The notes under the pieces: model-generated
Database searches by the model: none
What the model was told of the DNA's origin: nothing
The model's input: only the letters and a program-made list of their open reading frames with translations
Shown: one piece after another, positions 14,213 through 17,834 of the stretch
How positions within the stretch are numbered: the first letter of the stretch is position 1
How the letters are laid out: every line of letters starts with the position of its first letter
Position numbers and translations under genes: made by a program
Origin: CAWBOV01 sp963790525
GTDB lineage: Bacteria; Actinomycetota; Actinomycetes; Mycobacteriales; Jatrophihabitantaceae
Length of the DNA: 17,834 bases
Assembly (NCBI GenBank): GCA_963790525.1
Contig: CAWBOV010000007.1
Location: 1 to 17,834 of the forward strand
Direction of reading: 5' to 3'

Positions 14213-14737
14213 TCAGCCGCCGTCGGCCTTCTCGCCGAGGGTCGGGCCGACGAGCAGGCCGACGACGGTCGGGGGGACGCCCTGGTCGGCGGAGCCGCCG
14301 AACAGCCGGTGTACCGCCTCGCGGAATCGCTGCAACCGGGACGGCGAGTCCTGCGAGTCTGACCCCTCTCCCGGCTCGTCGTCGGTGCCGCTTTCCCATC
14401 CGTCGAAGACGTCGTCCCCCGGTTGGACCAGCCGAAGAACGGAGGCGCGCTCACCCTCCGCCCCGTAGGACCCGTAGAGCCGTTCCGCCAGCTCACGCAG
14501 GGAGACGTGTTCCTGCACCGAGAAATCCGGCCCGTCGCCGTCTTTGCCCGTCACGTCGAGGACGAACAACGCCTCGCCGTCCTTACCCCCGAGCCGGAAG
14601 ATCTCGTCGATGGCCTCGCGCAACGAGATTTCGCCCCCGAGCTCCAGCGGCTTCGCGTCGGCCGGCATCGGCGACAGCAGGCTCAGAATCGTCAGCCGCT
14701 GACCGTTCTCTCCGAACTTGTTGTGCCAGGTGGACAT
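14213..14737 (-). CDS. Acidic soluble protein of unknown function, downstream of pit
   Basis: A 174-residue protein I do not recognise. Residues 1-95 look like a folded domain (LTILSLLSPMPADAKPLELGG, ISLREAIDEIFRLGG, ALFVLDVTGKDGDGPDFSV, VSLRELAERLYGSYG); two similar S-L-R-E-[AL] helices may mark an internal repeat. Residues about 113-133 are a strongly acidic, Ser-rich linker, followed by a basic helix (RLQRFREAVHRLFGG) and a hydrophobic segment PPTVVGLLVGPTLG too short to be a firm membrane helix. The ATG at 14737 has GAGGAG six bases upstream; the frame stays open for 120 codons further up, but that part overlaps the preceding gene. It lies 86 bases after the two-helix protein and could belong to the same transcript. 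Confidence 0.68.
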   Translation of the reverse strand: MSTWHNKFGENGQRLTILSLLSPMPADAKPLELGGEISLREAIDEIFRLGGKDGEALFVLDVTGKDGDGPDFSVQEHVSLRELAERLYGSYGAEGERASVLRLVQPGDDVFDGWESGTDDEPGEGSDSQDSPSRLQRFREAVHRLFGGSADQGVPPTVVGLLVGPTLGEKADGG

Positions 14738-14823
14738 CGATGCTCCTCTCGCCGGCGTGCCGGCAAGCGCCCGGGAACCGTGCAACCGCACTTTTGCCCG
14801 CCGCGGCCGACAGTGAAAAGCAA

Positions 14824-15090
14824 CTAGCCCTTGTTGAAAATGATGTGAATGCCGTAAACGGCCCCGGCCGCCACGATGACCAGACAGACGACGGCTCCCA
14901 CGAGCGCCACCACATTCCGCTGCGCCACCTGCTCGCCCGTCGGCCGGAAGTAGCCCGAGGCGGACAGCGCCAGCAGGCCGATCGAATACACGGTGACCAG
15001 TCCGGCGCCGGCGCCGATGCTGATGAGCAGGATCTTCCACATCGATCCCCAGTCGACGTACTGGGTGGACGCGGCCGAGATAGTGGTCAC
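14824..15090 (-). CDS. Small two-helix membrane protein coupled to pit
   Basis: An 88-residue protein with two hydrophobic segments, about residues 19-44 (ILLISIGAGAGLVTVYSIGL) and 62-84 (VVALVGAVVCLVIVAAGAVYGI), separated by a polar loop SGYFRPTGEQVAQRN. The GTG at 15090 overlaps the TGA of pit (GTGA), which argues strongly for translational coupling and shared function. Similar small proteins accompany pit genes in other actinomycetes as far as I recall, but they have no assigned role. It could be an accessory subunit of the phosphate transporter. Longer frames upstream run inside pit and are rejected. Confidence 0.75.
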   Translation of the reverse strand: MTTISAASTQYVDWGSMWKILLISIGAGAGLVTVYSIGLLALSASGYFRPTGEQVAQRNVVALVGAVVCLVIVAAGAVYGIHIIFNKG

Positions 15091-16244
15091 GCGGCACCTA
15101 CCAGGGTCGGCTCGTGCGAGACGCCCGCGTCGTCGTCCCAGGCGTCGTTGACGTTGGAGGAGTTGACCGGCGACCGTCGGGACAGCACGTAGATCACGCC
15201 GCAGAACGCCGCCAGGGCGATCGCCATCACGACCACGCCCGCGTCTCCGCCGATCCAGTCGACCACCGCGAAGGTCAGCGCCCCCACCGCAGCCGCGGCC
15301 GGCAGTGTCACCACCCAGGTCACGACCATCCGGCCGAACACGATCCAGCGGACCGGCTGTGCCCGCCCGAGGCCCGCTCCCACGACCGAGCCGGAGCACA
15401 CCTGGGTGGTGGACAGCGGGATGCCGTAGTGGGACGAGGACAGGATGACGGCCGCGGAGGTCGCCTCCGCGGCGAATCCCTGCGGGGATTCGATCTCGAT
15501 CAGGCCCTTGCCCAGGGTTCGGATGATGCGCCAGCCGCCGATGTACGTGCCCAGCGAGATCGCCAGCGCGCAGCAGATGATGACCCAGTCCGGGGTGCTG
15601 GCCGAGGCGGAGATCGTGCCGTTCGCCACCAGCGCGAGGGTCAGGATTCCCATGGTCTTCTGGGCGTCGTTCGTGCCGTGCGCCAGTGATACCAGGGTGG
15701 CCGTTCCGATCTGGCCCCAGCGGAATCCGACGGTGCGCACCCCGTCGTGGATTCGGTGGGTGACCCGGTAGGCCAGCCAGGTCGCTGCGGTGGCCACCAC
15801 ACCGGCAATGATCGGCGCGAAGACGGCGGGAATGGCGACCTTGGAGGCGACTCCACTCCAGATCACCGCGCTGCCGCCGGAGTGCACCATCGTCGCGCCG
15901 ATCACCCCGCCGATCAGGGCGTGCGAGGAGCTGGACGGAATGCCGAGATACCAGGTCGTCACGTTCCAGGCGACGCCACCGGCCAGCCCGGCGAACACGA
16001 CCGCGATGGTGACCTCGTCCTGGTCGACGATGCCCTTGGCGATGGTGGCCGCGACCTCGAGCGACAGGAAGGCCCCGACCAGGTTCGCCGCCGCCGAAAT
16101 CGCCACGGCGATCTTGGGCTTGAGCGCGCCCGTCGCAATGGATGTCGCCATGGCGTTGGCGGAGTCATGGAAGCCGTTGGTGAAGTCGAACCCCAACCCA
16201 ACGATGACGACCATGACCAAGATGAACGTGTTCGACCCAGCCAT
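15087..16244 (-). CDS. pit: Inorganic phosphate transporter, Pit family
   Basis: A 385-residue inner-membrane carrier that takes up metal-phosphate with proton symport. Pit signatures are clear in both inverted halves: FDFTNGFHDSANAMAT (residues 19-34) and GIPSSSSHALIGG (101-113), then SLAHGTNDAQKTMG (186-199) and HYGIPLSTTQVCSG with Ser-Thr-Thr in place of the serine run. About ten hydrophobic segments; a polar acidic tail (SSNVNDAWDDDAGVSHEP) follows the last helix. Compared with E. coli PitA (about 500 residues), it has only a short central loop, as usual for actinobacterial forms. The ATG at 16244 is chosen, without an obvious ribosome binding site. The stop overlaps the next gene. An 11-bp-periodic repeat lies 52-78 bases upstream. 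Confidence 0.94.
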   Translation of the reverse strand: MAGSNTFILVMVVIVGLGFDFTNGFHDSANAMATSIATGALKPKIAVAISAAANLVGAFLSLEVAATIAKGIVDQDEVTIAVVFAGLAGGVAWNVTTWYLGIPSSSSHALIGGVIGATMVHSGGSAVIWSGVASKVAIPAVFAPIIAGVVATAATWLAYRVTHRIHDGVRTVGFRWGQIGTATLVSLAHGTNDAQKTMGILTLALVANGTISASASTPDWVIICCALAISLGTYIGGWRIIRTLGKGLIEIESPQGFAAEATSAAVILSSSHYGIPLSTTQVCSGSVVGAGLGRAQPVRWIVFGRMVVTWVVTLPAAAAVGALTFAVVDWIGGDAGVVVMAIALAAFCGVIYVLSRRSPVNSSNVNDAWDDDAGVSHEPTLVGAA

Positions 16245-16295
16245 GCCGCCAGTACAACAGCGTGGACGGGACCGGAACTAGGCGCAGTCTCGCGC

Positions 16296-16322
16296 GTTCA
16301 GAATCACATCACGCTCACATCA
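16296..16322. promoter_or_regulatory. 11-bp-periodic direct repeat upstream of pit (PhoP-like site candidate)
   Basis: Two perfect copies of TCACATCA lie at 16304-16311 and 16315-16322, exactly 11 bases apart, and are preceded by GTTCA at 16296-16300 that partly continues the same phase (TCA at 16298, 16309 and 16320). OmpR-family regulators such as PhoP bind 11-base direct repeats, one helical turn each, and streptomycete PHO boxes use GTTCA-type units. Its place before a phosphate transporter fits, but the match to the known consensus is partial. Confidence 0.4.
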
Positions 16323-16463
16323 TGGAACGTACATCTCGCCGTCACTAACTGGACAAATAAGGGCAAAGCAAGGGTCTTGGCCAGCGGTTCGCCCGGTTGC
16401 GGCAGACTCCGTTCGGAGCGGAGTGCCTGGCCCGGTGAGGCTGCTGACGTGTTGGGTGGCGGG

Positions 16464-17207
16464 ATGATTGTTTTCGTGCATGGTGTGCCGGAGACGGCCG
16501 TCCTGTGGGACAAGCTGCGGGCACGCCTCGGCGGAGATTCGGTGGCCCTGGCGCTGCCCGGATTCGGCACCCCGCGACCGGACGGGTTCGGCGCCACGAA
16601 AGAGGACTACGCCGGCTGGCTCGTCGATCAGCTGGCCCAGTTCCCCGCGCCGGTGGACCTGGTCGGGCACGACTGGGGTGCCGGCCTGACCTATCGCGTC
16701 GCCACCGCCCATGGCGACCTGGTCCGGTCGTGGGTGGCGGATGTTGCGAACGTGGCCCATCCCGCCTACGTCTGGCACGACTTCGCGCAGATGCTCCAGG
16801 CTCCCGGCGGCGGGCAGGACTACGTGTCCGGGCGCACTTCCGCACCGCCGAGTGACATGGCGGCCGTCTTCCAATCCATGGGCGTCGGCCACGACGACGC
16901 CCTGGCGATGGCCGAGGCGAACGACGGAACGATGAACGCGTGCATCGTCGACCTCTACCGCTCCGCGGTCCCCAATCCCTACGCGGACTGGGGGGACGCC
17001 TTCGGGCCCACCGTCGCTCCCGGCCTGGTCCTGTGCCCCGACCAGGACCCGTTCGGGGACGAAGCCTTGTCGCGTGAGGTGGCGGACATCCTCGGCGCCG
17101 CCCACCGGGTTCTCCCCGGACTCGGTCACTGGTGGGCCCTGCAGGACCCCGACACCGCCGCCGCGGTGCTGACGGAATTTCACGGCGGGCTGGGCGCTAC
17201 GACGTAG
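16464..17207 (+). CDS. Alpha/beta hydrolase with Asp nucleophile (epoxide hydrolase/haloalkane dehalogenase-like)
   Basis: A compact 247-residue alpha/beta hydrolase. The oxyanion motif HGVPET (6-11) is of the H-G-x-P type, and the nucleophile elbow is GHDWGAG with Asp70, as in epoxide hydrolases and haloalkane dehalogenases rather than Ser esterases. The acid is probably Asp193 or Asp195 in PDQDPFGD and the base His222 in GLGHWW. No signal peptide. The ATG at 16464 gives the usual family opening IVFVHG; an in-frame GTG at 16449 has the better ribosome binding site (GGTGAGG, eight bases upstream) and would add five residues. A small inverted repeat ACTCCG...CGGAGT (16406-16424) lies upstream. 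Substrate unknown. Confidence 0.85.
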   Translation: MIVFVHGVPETAVLWDKLRARLGGDSVALALPGFGTPRPDGFGATKEDYAGWLVDQLAQFPAPVDLVGHDWGAGLTYRVATAHGDLVRSWVADVANVAHPAYVWHDFAQMLQAPGGGQDYVSGRTSAPPSDMAAVFQSMGVGHDDALAMAEANDGTMNACIVDLYRSAVPNPYADWGDAFGPTVAPGLVLCPDQDPFGDEALSREVADILGAAHRVLPGLGHWWALQDPDTAAAVLTEFHGGLGATT

Positions 17208-17218
17208 CCGCCGCTCGA

Positions 17219-17261
17219 TACCGGCTATTTGCTACCGGCTCATTTGATATCGGCTATTCGA
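17219..17261. repeat. Three imperfect 14-15-bp tandem repeats between convergent genes
   Basis: TACCGGCTATTTGC (17219-17232), TACCGGCTCATTTGA (17233-17247) and TATCGGCTATTCGA (17248-17261) are successive variants of one unit. The last overlaps the stop region of the minus-strand gene. The stretch is noticeably more AT-rich than its surroundings. Confidence 0.6.
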
Positions 17262-17834
17262 TGACGTCGCGCTCGGCCGGGCCGAAAATGCAGAGACAGT
17301 CGAGGAACGGCTCCGGATCGGCACTCCAGTTCATCGAGGCCAGTTGCCGCCGGCTGCGCCGGCCGAGCCGCCACCGGAAGACCTCGTACTGCGTCGTCGT
17401 CAGGGTCGCGTCGCCGGCCGCGGGTTCTCCCGCACCGACCCGTACGGCTTTCCCTTCGGTGGTCACCACCAGCGGCCGGGGTGGCTGGAGCGACCTGAGC
17501 AGCACGGTGGCCCCGACCTTGATCATGTCGTTGTCGCGTTCCGAGGCGTCGCCGAGGGCCGCCCGCAGGTCGTATTCGTGCGCCCCGGCATCGAGCACGG
17601 CCGCCCACGCCGGAGTGGTGTCGAGGAAGGCGTCCACGGCCGGGCCGAGCCGGTTCCAGGCCGCCAGCAGCCGACCAACGGGGATGCCCTTGCCCCGCCG
17701 GACGTGCCCGGCCGTCCACTCGTCCGTCGGCCCACCGGACGGTGACTGACCGCTGGTCACATCCTCGGCGATGCCCAGGACATGGGCGACCACGTCGTGC
17801 ACGGTCCACCCGGGGGTGGCCGGAACCGGCGTCT
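17254..17834 (-). CDS. Maleylpyruvate isomerase family mycothiol-dependent (MDMPI/DinB-fold) protein, 5'-partial
   Basis: The 3' part (about 193 codons) of a protein of the MDMPI N-terminal/TIGR03083 group, DinB-fold four-helix enzymes of actinomycetes that use mycothiol or bind metal. The visible N-terminal helix TPGWTVHDVVAHVLGIAEDV carries the conserved His residues, and AGAHEYDLRAALGD is the second conserved H-x-x-D-L-R element. The C-terminal half (LVVTTEGKAVRVGAG, TTQYEVFRWRLGRRSRRQL) resembles the family's second domain. The frame is open to the window edge on the minus strand, so the gene starts outside; the GTG at 17802 is internal. Substrate is unknown: most members are not true maleylpyruvate isomerases. 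It converges on the alpha/beta hydrolase. Confidence 0.85.
   Translation of the reverse strand, partial: TPVPATPGWTVHDVVAHVLGIAEDVTSGQSPSGGPTDEWTAGHVRRGKGIPVGRLLAAWNRLGPAVDAFLDTTPAWAAVLDAGAHEYDLRAALGDASERDNDMIKVGATVLLRSLQPPRPLVVTTEGKAVRVGAGEPAAGDATLTTTQYEVFRWRLGRRSRRQLASMNWSADPEPFLDCLCIFGPAERDVIE

Noticed and set aside
14738..15097. Longer form of the 174-residue protein
   Set aside because: The upstream open frame overlaps the two-helix membrane protein in another frame and reads as Arg-rich noise, while the ATG at 14737 has GAGGAG at good distance.

Overview
The window is very GC-rich, with G or C at most third codon positions, and its gene content points to an actinomycete. It carries a mycothiol-dependent maleylpyruvate isomerase-like (MDMPI) protein, an F420-type PPOX flavoprotein, a HelR-type RNA polymerase recycling ATPase, a CGNR zinc-finger regulator and several small actinobacterial families. 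Two genes have leaderless-looking starts. I cannot name a genus from the sequence alone.

Bases 1-4111 (+) hold the distal end of an uptake and catabolism operon: two Opp/Dpp-type ABC ATPases (the first cut by the window edge), a metal-dependent sugar isomerase/epimerase-like TIM barrel and an amidase-signature hydrolase, with tight or overlapping junctions. The first ~1.93 kb contains many single-base indels, yet the encoded protein stays recognisable when the three frames are stitched together. This looks more like poor sequence at a contig end than gene decay. From about 1930 onward the frames are clean.

Bases 4197-7227 (+) hold an unrecognised coiled-coil protein, an amidohydrolase with a good promoter and a perfect palindrome over its -35 box, a strong hairpin after it, a structured ~180-base leader or small-RNA candidate, and a YjbR/MmcQ-family protein.

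Bases 7237-9480 (-) encode HelR, a HelD-like ATPase linked to RNA polymerase rescue and rifamycin tolerance. Its true start appears to be a CTG 60 codons upstream of the first ATG, behind a near-perfect ribosome binding site. Its N-terminal region carries seven in-frame 15-bp repeats encoding an Ala-Glu/Asp-Pro-Asn array. Divergent from it is a leaderless PPOX flavoprotein gene.

Bases 10062-14191 hold small single-gene units: an OmdA/YdeI-like protein, a DUF1059-like protein, a DUF6204-like protein, a membrane-anchored extracytoplasmic protein whose C-terminus may be frameshifted, a divergent EamA exporter/CGNR regulator pair, and a small DUF2510-like protein.

Bases 14213-16244 (-) form a phosphate-transport unit: a Pit-type transporter, an overlapping two-helix membrane protein, and an acidic soluble protein of unknown function. 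Upstream of pit is an 11-bp-periodic direct repeat of the kind bound by PhoP/OmpR-type regulators. The window ends with an Asp-nucleophile alpha/beta hydrolase (+) converging on a partial MDMPI gene (-). No rRNA, tRNA, CRISPR array or insertion sequence was seen.
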